The notes under the pieces are model-generated. The model ran no database searches, was not told where the DNA came from, and saw only the letters and a program-made list of their open reading frames with translations. From assembly GCA_025148965.1 (NCBI GenBank), contig CP102273.1, positions 744,001-808,000 of the forward strand: 64,000 bases of DNA. Reading direction: 5' to 3'. The DNA is from Intestinibacter bartlettii. GTDB lineage: Bacteria > Bacillota > Clostridia > Peptostreptococcales > Peptostreptococcaceae. Positions 1-8,156 of the stretch are shown here, one piece after another (position 1 is the stretch's first letter; each line of letters opens with the position of its first letter). Made by a program: the position numbers and the translations under genes.

Positions 1-489
1 AGCTTCGAACATGCTTGATAAACTTCTTTTTTCGCCTTTAACACGACCAGCAAGCATTGGGCCACCACTTACGAAAACAGTCGGTATATTAACTCTAGCA
101 GCTGCCATTAATAAACCAGGAACGTTTTTGTCACAGTTAGGAACCATAACTAATCCGTCAAATTGATGAGCCATAGCCATACATTCAGTTGAGTCAGCTA
201 TTAAGTCTCTTGTAACTAGTGAGTATTTCATTCCGATATGTCCCATTGCTATACCATCACAAACTGCTATTGCTGGGAATACTACAGGAGTTCCTCCTGC
301 CATTGCTACTCCAAGTTTAACTGCTTCTACTATTTTGTCTAAGTTCATATGACCTGGAACTATTTCGTTGTATGAACTTACTATACCTATTAAAGGTTTT
401 CTCATTTCTTCTTCAGTATGTCCTAAAGCATTAAATAATGAACGATGAGGTGCTTGTTGCATCCCTTTTCTTACTGCATCACTTCTCAT
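1..489 (-). CDS. ilvD: Dihydroxy-acid dehydratase, N-terminal part (runs off the window)
   Basis: IlvD dehydrates 2,3-dihydroxy-isovalerate and -methylvalerate to the 2-keto acids of valine and isoleucine synthesis, using an Fe-S cluster in the cytoplasm. Read on the minus strand, the 163 residues begin [18 protein letters not shown] and carry the family segments [13 protein letters not shown] and PNCDKNVPG, the latter containing a cluster cysteine. The ATG at 489 follows a good AGGGGG ribosome site. The full protein is usually about 550 residues, so roughly 70 percent lies beyond base 1. It is transcribed away from the GntR-family regulator at 847, which makes that regulator a candidate controller. 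I saw no T-box leader upstream. Confidence 0.95.
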   Translation of the reverse strand, partial: MRSDAVRKGMQQAPHRSLFNALGHTEEEMRKPLIGIVSSYNEIVPGHMNLDKIVEAVKLGVAMAGGTPVVFPAIAVCDGIAMGHIGMKYSLVTRDLIADSTECMAMAHQFDGLVMVPNCDKNVPGLLMAAARVNIPTVFVSGGPMLAGRVKGEKRSLSSMFEA

Positions 490-692
490 TTCTATTATCC
501 CCCTGTTATTTAAAAATATTCATTTAATGTTAAATTTTTTCAATTATTTATCTTATTAAGTTTAAAAAGCTTTGAAACGTAAATCTATTTTAAATTCTAA
601 ATTATATATAAAATTTAAAAATTCAGACTTTTTAAATTAAAACTCTTGATATTGACCATATTATGAGGTATTATTTTCCTATAAATGGTATA

Positions 693-723
693 ACATCATA
701 CTAATACATTTAACATATGATGT
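693..723. promoter_or_regulatory. Inverted repeat in the ilvD / GntR divergent spacer
   Basis: The 357-bp spacer (490-846) between the divergent genes is very AT-rich. It contains perfect 8-bp arms ACATCATA (693-700) and TATGATGT (716-723) separated by 15 bases. Its position between a regulator and its divergent neighbour suggests an operator, but the half-site spacing is wider than the usual FadR/GntR site, so this is only a candidate. Nothing else recognisable lies in the spacer. Confidence 0.35.
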
Positions 724-846
724 CAATAATATAATTGAATAAAATTTCAAAAAATTAAGATATATAAATTAAGCTATATTAGGTAAAACATGATTAATTA
801 ACAACAAAAATAAGTTATTTAATATAGATGAAAGAAGGGGAACAGT

Positions 847-1536
847 ATGGAATATAAAAAATCACAATCTCTATCAGAGCAGGTGGCTGATGAAATTTTA
901 GATATGATAGTTGTGAAAAAACAATTTAAAATAGGAGATAAACTTCCTAATGAAACAGAATTATCAGCGCTTTTAAATGTCAGCAGAACGACTTTGAGAG
1001 AGGCTATAAAGATGCTGGTTTTACAAGATATAGTCGAAATTAAAAGAGGCAAAGGAACTTTTGTAAAAAGTGATGAGGTCGATAATTTTACACTTGGAAA
1101 TTTAAAATCAAATACATCAGACTTGGCAGATTTATTGGAAATGAGGCTGATAATTGAGCCGATGGGAGCATACTATGCGACAAAAAGAGCTAGTGATAAT
1201 GAAATAGAAAAAATAATAGAATACGGCGAAATAATAGAACAAAAAATCCTAAATAACGAAGACAGAACAGACGCTGAACAACAGTTTCACAATGCGATTG
1301 CAAAGGCAAGCGGCAACTCATTTATGAAGGAATTAGTGCCTATTATAAGCAAGGCGATAAACGAAAGTGTAATTTTATCAAAACAATACGAAAAAGCGAC
1401 AGAACTTACATTAAAAGATCACCGAATGATAATAGATTTTATGAAAGAAAGAAATGCAGAAGGGGCAAAAACTGCGATGAGTTTACACATTATACATACA
1501 ATTGATAGTTTTGGATTTAAAGATAGATTAGTATAA
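847..1536 (+). CDS. FadR-subfamily GntR transcriptional regulator
   Basis: A 229-residue DNA-binding regulator. Residues about 8-75 form the GntR winged helix-turn-helix (LPNETELSALLNVSRTTLREAIKML, shown by the segments LPNETEL and SRTTLREAIK), and residues about 90-225 an all-helical FCD ligand domain with the pattern D/E...FHNAIAKASGN...H expected for metal-linked effector binding. A GAAAGAAGGGG ribosome site sits just before the ATG. The FCD subfamily typically senses small organic acids or sugar acids. Divergence from ilvD suggests local control of branched-chain amino acid synthesis, but the effector cannot be read from sequence. Confidence 0.85.
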   Translation: MEYKKSQSLSEQVADEILDMIVVKKQFKIGDKLPNETELSALLNVSRTTLREAIKMLVLQDIVEIKRGKGTFVKSDEVDNFTLGNLKSNTSDLADLLEMRLIIEPMGAYYATKRASDNEIEKIIEYGEIIEQKILNNEDRTDAEQQFHNAIAKASGNSFMKELVPIISKAINESVILSKQYEKATELTLKDHRMIIDFMKERNAEGAKTAMSLHIIHTIDSFGFKDRLV

Positions 1537-1955
1537 AAAATAAAAAGTATAATAAATAAGAATTATGGTAAGAATACAATATAGCAACACAATGCATATT
1601 TTTAATATGAATTACAAAAAAATAAAAATTCTCCTCCCAAAATATATTAAATATGTAATAAATCAAGTATAATAAATATTTAGGTTAAAATTCATTAAAA
1701 TATAAAGGTGAACAAATACATAAATAAAAATATTTATAGGAAAACTATAAACATTACCGTAAATAAGTAAAAATCTCTATGTAAGAACCCCAATATATGA
1801 GATAAAATATTAAAAATTAACAAATATTAAAATTTTAACGTCTAAATAACAAGGAAGATAATATACAATTAAAGTAGGACATATAAAATAAAACATATAA
1901 TGTAAAAAATACTTTTAATGAATTGAAATAAATACAGTAAATGGAGGAATTTTAA
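1537..1955. other. AT-rich intergenic region, no gene seen
   Basis: 419 bases between the GntR gene and rnr. All six frames are broken quickly. I see no structured RNA, terminator with a clear T-run, or repeat; only the rnr ribosome site GGAGGAATT at its right edge. It probably holds the rnr promoter, but the extreme AT content makes any -10 call unreliable. Confidence 0.5.
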
Positions 1956-4154
1956 ATGACACCGGAAATAAAAGAAAAGTTACTAGGTTTAATAAATGAA
2001 AAAGCATATAATCCTCTAAAGAAGGAAGAATTAGCATTAATATTTGACATACATTCATGTGAAATGCCAATGTTCAACAATTTTTTAGAAGAATTACAAG
2101 ATGAGGGATATTTAATAGTATCTAAAAAAGGAAGAGTTATGGCGCCAAGTGCTATGGGATATTTTGTCGGAAAATTTATATCTCATAGAAAAGGATTTGG
2201 ATTTGTAGAATCAGACGAAGAATTTACACAAGATTTATTCATAGGTTCAGATGACATAAATGGAGCGATGAACGGCGACAGAGTTATGGCTGAAATAGTA
2301 AAGCCAGCAGAAGAAGGAAGAAGAGCCGAAGGAGCTATCGTTAAAGTATTAAAAAGAGAAAACGAAACTGTTATAGGTCTTTTCCAATTATCAAACAAAA
2401 ACTTTGGATTTGTTGTACCAGATGATAAGAAATTCACTCAAGATATCTACATTCCAAGCAGATATTTCTCTGGAGCAAAAGACAACGACAAAGTAGTTTG
2501 TAAAATCACAGTTTGGCCAACTGAAGGAAGAAAACCAGAAGGTAAAATAACAGAAGTTATAGGTCAAAAAGGTGAACGTGGGGTAGAAATCGACTCAATA
2601 ATAAGAGCACATGGACTACCAGAAGAGTTCCCACACAAAGTATTAGAAGAAGCTGACAGAGTTATAGTTCCAATACCAGAAGAAGAAATAAAAAGAAGAA
2701 TGGATTTAAGAGATTTAAAAACATTCACAATAGATGGTGAAGATGCAAAAGACTTAGACGATGCAGTTTCAATCGAAGTATTAGAAAACGGAAACTACAA
2801 ACTAGGTGTTCATATCGCCGATGTTTCTCACTATGTTAGAGAACATTCAAAACTAGATAAAGAAGCTATAAAAAGAGCAACTTCAGTTTATCTAGTTGAT
2901 AAAGTAATACCAATGCTTCCAAAACAACTTTCAAACGGAGTATGTAGTTTAAATCCATTTGAAGATAAATTAACTTTATCAGTATTTATGGAAATAAACG
3001 CTGACGGAAAAGTTATAAAATACGACATAGCAGAGTCAATCATAAACTCAAAAGCTAGAATGACTTATACAGAAGTATCTGACATATTAGAAAAAGACGA
3101 TGAAAAATTAAAATCTACTTTCTCTAACTTAGTAGAAGAATTCCATAATGCTGAAGACTTAGCGAGAATTCTTATGAAAAGAAGAGAGAGAAGAGGATCA
3201 ATCGACTTTGATTTCCCTGAATCAAAAATAATATTAAATTCAGAAGGAAAAGTAGCAGATATCAAGTCATATGAAAGAAGAATATCAAACAGAATGATAG
3301 AAGAGTTCATGCTTGTGACAAATGAAACAGTAGCAGAACATTTCTTCTGGTTACAAACTCCATTCGTTTACAGAATACATGAGATTCCTGCAGCAGAAAA
3401 AATGGAGAACTTAAGCAAATTTATAGCTACATTTGGATATAGCTTAAAAGGTGACTTAGAACAAATTCATCCAAAAGAAATCCAAAGAGTTCTAAAATTA
3501 ATAAAAGGAACACCAGAAGAAGAATCAATAAGTACAATAATGCTTAGAAGTATGAGACAAGCGAGATATGCTCCACAATGTGTGGGTCACTTCGGTTTAG
3601 CGGCACAATACTACTGCCACTTTACATCACCAATAAGAAGATACCCAGACTTACAAATACACAGAATAATAAAAGAACAACTAAACGGAAAATTAACTCC
3701 AAAGAGAAGTGAACAACTTGCAAACATAGTTGAATATGCATCTAACCAATCTTCAGAACAAGAAAGAGAAGCTGAATTAGCAGAAAGAGATGTACACGAT
3801 TACTATAAAGCTGTTTATATGGCAGACAGAATTGGTCAAGAATTCGACGGAACAATATCAAGTGTTACATCATTCGGTATGTTCGTTGAATTAGAAAACA
3901 CAGTAGAAGGATTAATCAGAATGGTCGACATGACTGACGATTATTACAACTACATCGAAAGCAGCTATTCATTAGTTGGTGAAAGAACTAAGAGAGTATT
4001 CAGAATAGGTGACCAAGTTAGAATCAAAGTTAGCAAAGTAAATGTAGACTTTAGAGAAATCGACTTTGAATTAGTTTCTGTTAAAGAAGATAACAGATTA
4101 GTAAATAAGGCTGTTGACGGTGAAGTAGAAGCTGACGAAAAAGATGGAGAATAA
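1956..4154 (+). CDS. rnr: Ribonuclease R
   Basis: A 3'-to-5' processive exoribonuclease that degrades structured RNA and works with tmRNA/SmpB in removing non-stop mRNA. The 732 residues match the family length. In order: an N-terminal helix-turn-helix-like segment (1-60), two cold-shock OB folds (about 65-215), the RNB catalytic domain (about 250-580) with the Mg-binding acidic set D260, D266, D268, D269 in DGEDAKDLDDA, and an S1 domain (about 640-715). The start has GGAGG eight bases upstream. Followed, after one gene, by smpB and ssrA: the rnr-smpB-ssrA trans-translation neighbourhood is conserved in Firmicutes, here with a hydrolase gene inserted. Confidence 0.97.
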   Translation: MTPEIKEKLLGLINEKAYNPLKKEELALIFDIHSCEMPMFNNFLEELQDEGYLIVSKKGRVMAPSAMGYFVGKFISHRKGFGFVESDEEFTQDLFIGSDDINGAMNGDRVMAEIVKPAEEGRRAEGAIVKVLKRENETVIGLFQLSNKNFGFVVPDDKKFTQDIYIPSRYFSGAKDNDKVVCKITVWPTEGRKPEGKITEVIGQKGERGVEIDSIIRAHGLPEEFPHKVLEEADRVIVPIPEEEIKRRMDLRDLKTFTIDGEDAKDLDDAVSIEVLENGNYKLGVHIADVSHYVREHSKLDKEAIKRATSVYLVDKVIPMLPKQLSNGVCSLNPFEDKLTLSVFMEINADGKVIKYDIAESIINSKARMTYTEVSDILEKDDEKLKSTFSNLVEEFHNAEDLARILMKRRERRGSIDFDFPESKIILNSEGKVADIKSYERRISNRMIEEFMLVTNETVAEHFFWLQTPFVYRIHEIPAAEKMENLSKFIATFGYSLKGDLEQIHPKEIQRVLKLIKGTPEEESISTIMLRSMRQARYAPQCVGHFGLAAQYYCHFTSPIRRYPDLQIHRIIKEQLNGKLTPKRSEQLANIVEYASNQSSEQEREAELAERDVHDYYKAVYMADRIGQEFDGTISSVTSFGMFVELENTVEGLIRMVDMTDDYYNYIESSYSLVGERTKRVFRIGDQVRIKVSKVNVDFREIDFELVSVKEDNRLVNKAVDGEVEADEKDGE

Positions 4155-4206
4155 TAGATAAAATCTAACGTAATATGTATTTAAAATAGTTGATAAAAAT
4201 TTATAT

Positions 4207-4253
4207 AAGGGATATTATAAAATAAATAGAGTTATTTTGTAATATCCCTTTTT
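4207..4253 (+). terminator. Rho-independent terminator after rnr
   Basis: Arms AAGGGATATTA (4207-4217) and TAATATCCCTT (4240-4250) are perfectly complementary over 11 bp and are followed by a T-run. It separates rnr from the following hydrolase gene. Confidence 0.85.
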
Positions 4254-4303
4254 AATGTGTAAATTTAAAGGTAAATAAAATGCATTGAAATGGAGGAATG
4301 AAT

Positions 4304-5227
4304 ATGGTAGAACCAGAGGAATACAGTTATGAAGAATTTCCCGAATCGTCGACTGTAACAAGAGGAATGAATGTAATCGAGTTTAAAGATGATATAGCCT
4401 CAGTAGTATGTAAAAGATATGTGAATTATGTTGAAAGGGATGGCAAACAATTAAAACTGCAATTTCTGATGCCTTATTACACAGTTGAACATATGGAAAA
4501 ACTGCCATGTGTTGTCTTTGTACAAGGGTCAGGTTGGATTAAACAAAAGCTGTATCTTAACATTGGAAACTTATCAAAATTAGCAGACAAAGGATATATA
4601 ATAGCAATTGTCCAATACAGATCAGCAGAAGATACACCTTTCCCAGCACAAGTTCAAGACATTAAAACAGCTATCAGATTTTTAAGAAAAAATGCATCAG
4701 AATACAAAATCGACCCCAACAATATATTCTTGTGGGGAGATTCATCAGGCGCACACGTATCATTAATCACAGGAATTACAAGTGGTGTAACAGAATTAGA
4801 CACAGACGACTACAGCGATTATTCTGACAAAGTAAACGGAATAGTCGATTTTTATGGACCAACAGACATAACAAAAATGAATGATGCACCGACAACAGCA
4901 GATTACACAGTTGCCGACAGTCCAGTCGGAATATTGATAGGGAAATTAGATGTTACAAAACACGAAGACAAAGCACAAAAAGCAAACGTATTAAATTACA
5001 TTACAATGGGTAGGGATATACCGCCAATAATAATTTTCCACGGCAGCAAAGACAGAATTGTTCCATTCGAACAAAGCGCAATGTTGCACGAAAAATTATT
5101 GGCAGAACACAAGGAGAGTACAATTTATAAAATTATGGGACAAGACCACTGTGGCCCAGGATTTTGGCAAGATGAGGTTATCGATTTAATCGACGACTTT
5201 TTCGAAAAACATATGAAAAGAATATAG
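4304..5227 (+). CDS. Alpha/beta hydrolase (esterase/lipase, BD-FAE type)
   Basis: A cytoplasmic alpha/beta-hydrolase of about 307 residues, resembling the esterase/lipase group (Aes/BD-FAE). Visible features are the oxyanion segment VFVQGSGW, the nucleophile elbow G145-D-S147-S-G149, the acid segment HGSKDRIVPF and the terminal histidine in GQDHCGPG. I chose ATG 4304 over ATG 4298 because the GGAGG ends only one base before 4298 but seven before 4304. No signal peptide is present. The gene is bounded by a terminator on its left and a likely smpB promoter on its right, so it is probably monocistronic. Natural substrate unknown. Confidence 0.8.
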   Translation: MVEPEEYSYEEFPESSTVTRGMNVIEFKDDIASVVCKRYVNYVERDGKQLKLQFLMPYYTVEHMEKLPCVVFVQGSGWIKQKLYLNIGNLSKLADKGYIIAIVQYRSAEDTPFPAQVQDIKTAIRFLRKNASEYKIDPNNIFLWGDSSGAHVSLITGITSGVTELDTDDYSDYSDKVNGIVDFYGPTDITKMNDAPTTADYTVADSPVGILIGKLDVTKHEDKAQKANVLNYITMGRDIPPIIIFHGSKDRIVPFEQSAMLHEKLLAEHKESTIYKIMGQDHCGPGFWQDEVIDLIDDFFEKHMKRI

Positions 5228-5305
5228 TGGTGAACATAGGTATATATTTGGATGGATTATTGAAATTTTCTAAGGGATAGTTCATCCTTTTCTTTTGCTG
5301 AGAAC

Positions 5306-5334
5306 TTGACGAAATTGGTAAACTATGATAAATT
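5306..5334 (+). promoter_or_regulatory. Candidate sigma-A promoter for smpB
   Basis: TTGACG (5306-5311) and TAAATT (5329-5334) are spaced by 17 bases, about 40 bases before the smpB start. The -10 is imperfect and the region AT-rich. Confidence 0.4.
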
Positions 5335-5373
5335 ATAAATCAGTCTAAAATAAGTAATAAAGAAGGTGAAAGT

Positions 5374-5832
5374 ATGGCAGGAACTAAAAATTTAGCGACA
5401 AACAAAAAAGCAAGACACGAATACTTTATAGAAGAAACATACGAATGTGGAATCGAATTAAAAGGAACAGAAGTTAAATCACTTAGAATGGGTAGAGTAA
5501 ACCTTAAAGACGGATTTGCATCTGTGGATAACTCTGAAGTTTTCCTAAAACAAGTTCATATAAGCCCATACGAACAAGGAAACTCTTTCTACAAATTGGA
5601 CCCAATGAGACCAAGAAAGCTCCTTCTTCATAAATCTGAAATCAGAAAATTAATAGGGGCAACAACAATAAAAGGTTACTCATTAATTCCACTTAACATG
5701 TACCTTAAAAACGGTAAAGTTAAAGTAGAATTAGCACTAGCAAAAGGTAAAAAACTTTATGACAAACGTCAAGACATGGCGAAAAAAGATGCACAAAGAC
5801 GTATCGAAAGAGAAATGTCTGGAAGATACTAA
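5374..5832 (+). CDS. smpB: SsrA-binding protein SmpB
   Basis: SmpB binds the tRNA-like part of tmRNA and places it in the ribosomal A site of stalled ribosomes. The 152 residues have the family length and the hallmark segments [25 protein letters not shown] and, at the C-terminus, KKLYDKR followed by a basic tail that ends [19 protein letters not shown] ribosome site precedes the ATG. It lies 148 bases upstream of ssrA on the same strand, the usual arrangement. Confidence 0.97.
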   Translation: MAGTKNLATNKKARHEYFIEETYECGIELKGTEVKSLRMGRVNLKDGFASVDNSEVFLKQVHISPYEQGNSFYKLDPMRPRKLLLHKSEIRKLIGATTIKGYSLIPLNMYLKNGKVKVELALAKGKKLYDKRQDMAKKDAQRRIEREMSGRY

Positions 5833-5979
5833 GTTTGTGCAACAAATGAAAAATATTTCATTGATTTTTTAATCAAAAAGTATTATATTATTAATACAAT
5901 AATATTTTAAATATACAACTTAATATGGTGGAACAATAAATAACAGTTTGCAAAAGTCTCAAAGACTCTAAACATCCAT

Positions 5980-6334
5980 GGGGGTGTAAAGGTTTCGACG
6001 TGGGTTTGGAACTTGAGGCTGCGTGTCGTGTTACTCCTCTAGATCACGTAAAACCTGGGGAATTAAAATAAACGCAAACGAAAATTACGCTTTAGCAGCT
6101 TAATAATTGCTGCTTGTCCCTCTTAGCCCTCCTGCCGGTTAAGACTGGACATCATTTATGCAGGGAACTACTTCTTGGGCGCCTCGACCTGAAGTGGACT
6201 AATTGAGGCTGGCTGATGATGTAGTCTGCCACTGGACGACATCAAAGGCGAGATACTAATACAGATGGCTACACACGTAGATGCAGCGAGGAATGGGCTT
6301 GCGGACAGGGGTTCGACTCCCCTCATCTCCACCA
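5980..6334 (+). ncRNA. ssrA: tmRNA (ssrA)
   Basis: The 355-base RNA rescues stalled ribosomes and tags their products. The 5' end GGGGGTG pairs with the 3' CATCTCC just before ACCA (seven pairs including G-U) to form the acceptor stem, and the 5' D-loop-like segment GGTTTCGACG and 3' T-arm GGTTCGACTCC are visible. The tag reading frame at 6074-6103 encodes ANENYALAA followed by tandem stops. CCA is encoded. The 3' end is the attachment site of the adjacent island; the intact RNA is preserved by the island's left end. Confidence 0.96.
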
Positions 6335-6348
6335 GTAGATTATGACGA
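6318..6348 (+). repeat. Left attachment-site repeat (attL) in the ssrA 3' end
   Basis: A 31-bp segment starting TCCCCTCATCTCCACCA and continuing into GTAGATTATGACGA. The same segment recurs at 10452-10482 with two mismatches. The first 17 bases are the ssrA 3' end, a classic site for tyrosine-recombinase integration. Confidence 0.85.
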
Positions 6349-6350
6349 CA

Positions 6351-6390
6351 AAAAGGTATTGACATATAGATTATGTTGATACCTTTTTTT
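6351..6390 (+). terminator. Terminator directly after tmRNA
   Basis: Arms AAAAGGTAT (6351-6359) and ATACCTTTT (6379-6387) flank a loop of about 19 bases and end in a T-run. It lies on the island side of the attachment core, so it seems to have arrived with the element. Confidence 0.7.
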
Positions 6391-6431
6391 GTATGAAATT
6401 TTAAGGAATAATATTGAAGGGGGATATATTT

Positions 6432-6593
6432 ATGCATTTAAATTTTACAATAAACAAAGAAATATTAGATTCCGTGGACTATACTACCAAAAAGAAAGAA
6501 AAATTAAAGGAATATAATGATATTAATGTATTAAATTCTTATGAGTTTATGAATGATCTTTTTCAAGTTGTTTTAAAGAAAAAGGGCGATTAG
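6432..6593 (+). CDS. Small hypothetical protein (53 aa)
   Basis: Begins MHLNFTINKEILDSV and ends VLKKKGD. GAAGGGGGAT lies nine bases before the ATG, a strong ribosome site. Lysine- and acid-rich, with no signal peptide or membrane segment. Its stop codon lies six bases before the next ATG, and its last codons double as the next gene's ribosome site, so the two are translationally linked. No function recognised. First gene of the island. Confidence 0.6.
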   Translation: MHLNFTINKEILDSVDYTTKKKEKLKEYNDINVLNSYEFMNDLFQVVLKKKGD

Positions 6594-6599
6594 GTTAAT

Positions 6600-6887
6600 A
6601 TGGAATATGATGAAACTTCAGGTAAGGGTAATGCAACTATTAATTTAACATTACTTGATGGACAAGAAATGGATTCAAAACAATTAAATAGTATATTAGC
6701 AACTATTGATGAAAAAATTAAGGAATATGAATTTAATAGCATAGATGAGGACTCTAAAAATGATATAGATAACATTGATTTTGAAGATGATGGAATTTTT
6801 ATATTTTTTTTTAAAAATGATAATGAGGATACTGAAGTAATTAATTTTTTAGATATAGAAAATAAATTTACAAAGAAGGGGGATTAA
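6600..6887 (+). CDS. Small acidic hypothetical protein (95 aa)
   Basis: A strongly acidic protein (many D and E) that ends FTKKGD. It starts six bases after the preceding stop, with AAAAAGGGC as ribosome site. Residues 15-45 look helical (LLDGQEMDSKQLNSILATI) and 60-80 alternate hydrophobic and acidic residues. No recognised domain. Immediately followed by an open frame in another phase. Small acidic proteins in such islands can be antitoxin-like or DNA-mimic proteins, but nothing here proves that. Confidence 0.6.
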   Translation: MEYDETSGKGNATINLTLLDGQEMDSKQLNSILATIDEKIKEYEFNSIDEDSKNDIDNIDFEDDGIFIFFFKNDNEDTEVINFLDIENKFTKKGD

Positions 6888-7233
6888 CTTTAATAGGGTA
6901 TCATTAAAATCAAAACAAGACGAAAATGGAGTTGGAAATACAGTAGTAAAACTTTTATATTTTTTAGCTAATACAATTGCATCCGGAATTTTATGGGATA
7001 AGATAAAGGAAATTTTTGATGGAAAGATAAAGTTTGGGGGATTAGATAGTACATATTTTAGAAAATTAAGAAAAGATATAGCAGAGTTAACAGGAATAGA
7101 CGAAAAGTCATTGGTAGTAAAAGAATTTCATACTAGTGGTGAAAATATGGAATTTATTTTTGAAAGCAATAACGTAACTATTAATGTTAAAACAAATGAA
7201 AATTATAAAGTTATAGATCATGAAGTTAATTAA
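6883..7233 (+). CDS. Hypothetical protein with no canonical start codon (about 116 aa)
   Basis: An open frame of 117 codons with coding-like composition ends at TAA 7231-7233. It includes a probable hydrophobic helix (VVKLLYFLANTIASGILWDKI) near the N-terminus, then a soluble part with EFIFESNNVTINVK. A strong GAAGGGGG ribosome site sits at 6875-6882, but no ATG, GTG or TTG follows in frame until ATG 7147. Start could be a rare ATT at 6883, or the frame could be reached by slippage on the G-run from the previous gene, or the start may have mutated. The coordinates give the maximal frame from that ATT. Confidence 0.45.
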   Translation: MNFNRVSLKSKQDENGVGNTVVKLLYFLANTIASGILWDKIKEIFDGKIKFGGLDSTYFRKLRKDIAELTGIDEKSLVVKEFHTSGENMEFIFESNNVTINVKTNENYKVIDHEVN

Positions 7234-7291
7234 AATAGTTAAATAAAATATGTTTTAAAAATACTAATATAAATTTTAAGGGGAAAATATC

Positions 7292-7915
7292 ATGGCATTA
7301 GTTGATGAACGAGATATAGAAAATAGAATAGAGGAACTAGAACGCGAAATACAACAAGAAAGAATAGAAAATAAAAGAAGTAATAGAGTTAGTAGAATTA
7401 CAACTATAATTTCGGCAATATTTACATTAATAGTAAATACACCAACTTTAGTTGGTTTATATCATCAATATTTAGTATTTCCGACAGAGAGGGATTTTGA
7501 AGTATTTATGAACGATTATGGAAAAGCATATTCAGAAGTGGTAAATAATTATATTCAAGGAGATAATGATTTTTCTAAATTGGACAAATATATAGTAAAT
7601 AATGATAGTGGAAATGAGTTTAAAAAGAAAATTATAAGTAATATAGAAAATCATATAGAAAAAAGTGATTTTAAAAAGGATACAATTTATGAATATAACT
7701 TTAATTATAGAGATTATAAATCATTTGAAGAAACAAAATGTGGTGATTTTATTTTAATATCAGGAGTAGATGAAATTTATAAAAATAAATCAGATGGTAA
7801 AATAAAAAACTACAAGCCTAATGGAGATGGAATAAGGTTTTATAAAATTTCTATAGATAAGAGTACTAAAAAGATTGCTATAGAAAATAGAGTCAATGAT
7901 ATAGGAGAAGGTTAG
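7292..7915 (+). CDS. Membrane-anchored hypothetical protein with N-terminal coiled coil (207 aa)
   Basis: Residues about 8-36 form a charged coiled-coil helix (ENRIEELEREIQQERIENK), residues about 40-65 a hydrophobic segment (TTIISAIFTLIVNTPTLVGL) that likely spans the membrane, and the remaining 140 residues a soluble mixed alpha/beta domain with a C-terminal strand-rich part (FYKISIDKSTKKIAIE). AAGGGGAAAA precedes the ATG. No family recognised. A coiled coil plus single membrane segment is a layout seen in some membrane-acting defence effectors, but the resemblance is only architectural. Confidence 0.6.
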   Translation: MALVDERDIENRIEELEREIQQERIENKRSNRVSRITTIISAIFTLIVNTPTLVGLYHQYLVFPTERDFEVFMNDYGKAYSEVVNNYIQGDNDFSKLDKYIVNNDSGNEFKKKIISNIENHIEKSDFKKDTIYEYNFNYRDYKSFEETKCGDFILISGVDEIYKNKSDGKIKNYKPNGDGIRFYKISIDKSTKKIAIENRVNDIGEG

Positions 7916-7963
7916 GAAGAATAGTATAAGTTATATAAAGTAATAATTATAAAATTTAATTAA

Positions 7964-7980
7964 GTACTGTTGCAAAATTA
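7964..7980. repeat. Possible IS6-family terminal repeat remnant
   Basis: GTACTGTTGCAAAATTA resembles the outer end typical of IS6/IS26/IS257 elements (…CTGTTGCAAA…). No transposase or opposite end was found. It lies in the 241-bp gap between the membrane protein and the three-gene module, which otherwise contains only AT-rich DNA and the ribosome site AAGAGGAG for the next gene. Confidence 0.25.
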
Positions 7981-8156
7981 AAATTGTGATAGCCCATTAA
8001 TTTTTAGTAAGAAATATAGTTATTAAAAAAGCATATTTATACACAAAGATTATATCTATTAAAAATTAATATTAAAATATAACTAATTGTAATTTACTGT
8101 AAAAAAAAGGTATGTTATTATATATCATATAATAGCTGTTAAGAGGAGTAAGTATT

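Noticed and set aside
490-846. T-box leader for ilvD
   Set aside because: The antiterminator T-box sequence and specifier stem are not visible on the minus strand.
6168-6437. An 89-codon minus-strand open frame over the ssrA 3' half
   Set aside because: It is antisense to tmRNA and its composition follows the conserved RNA; no ribosome site.
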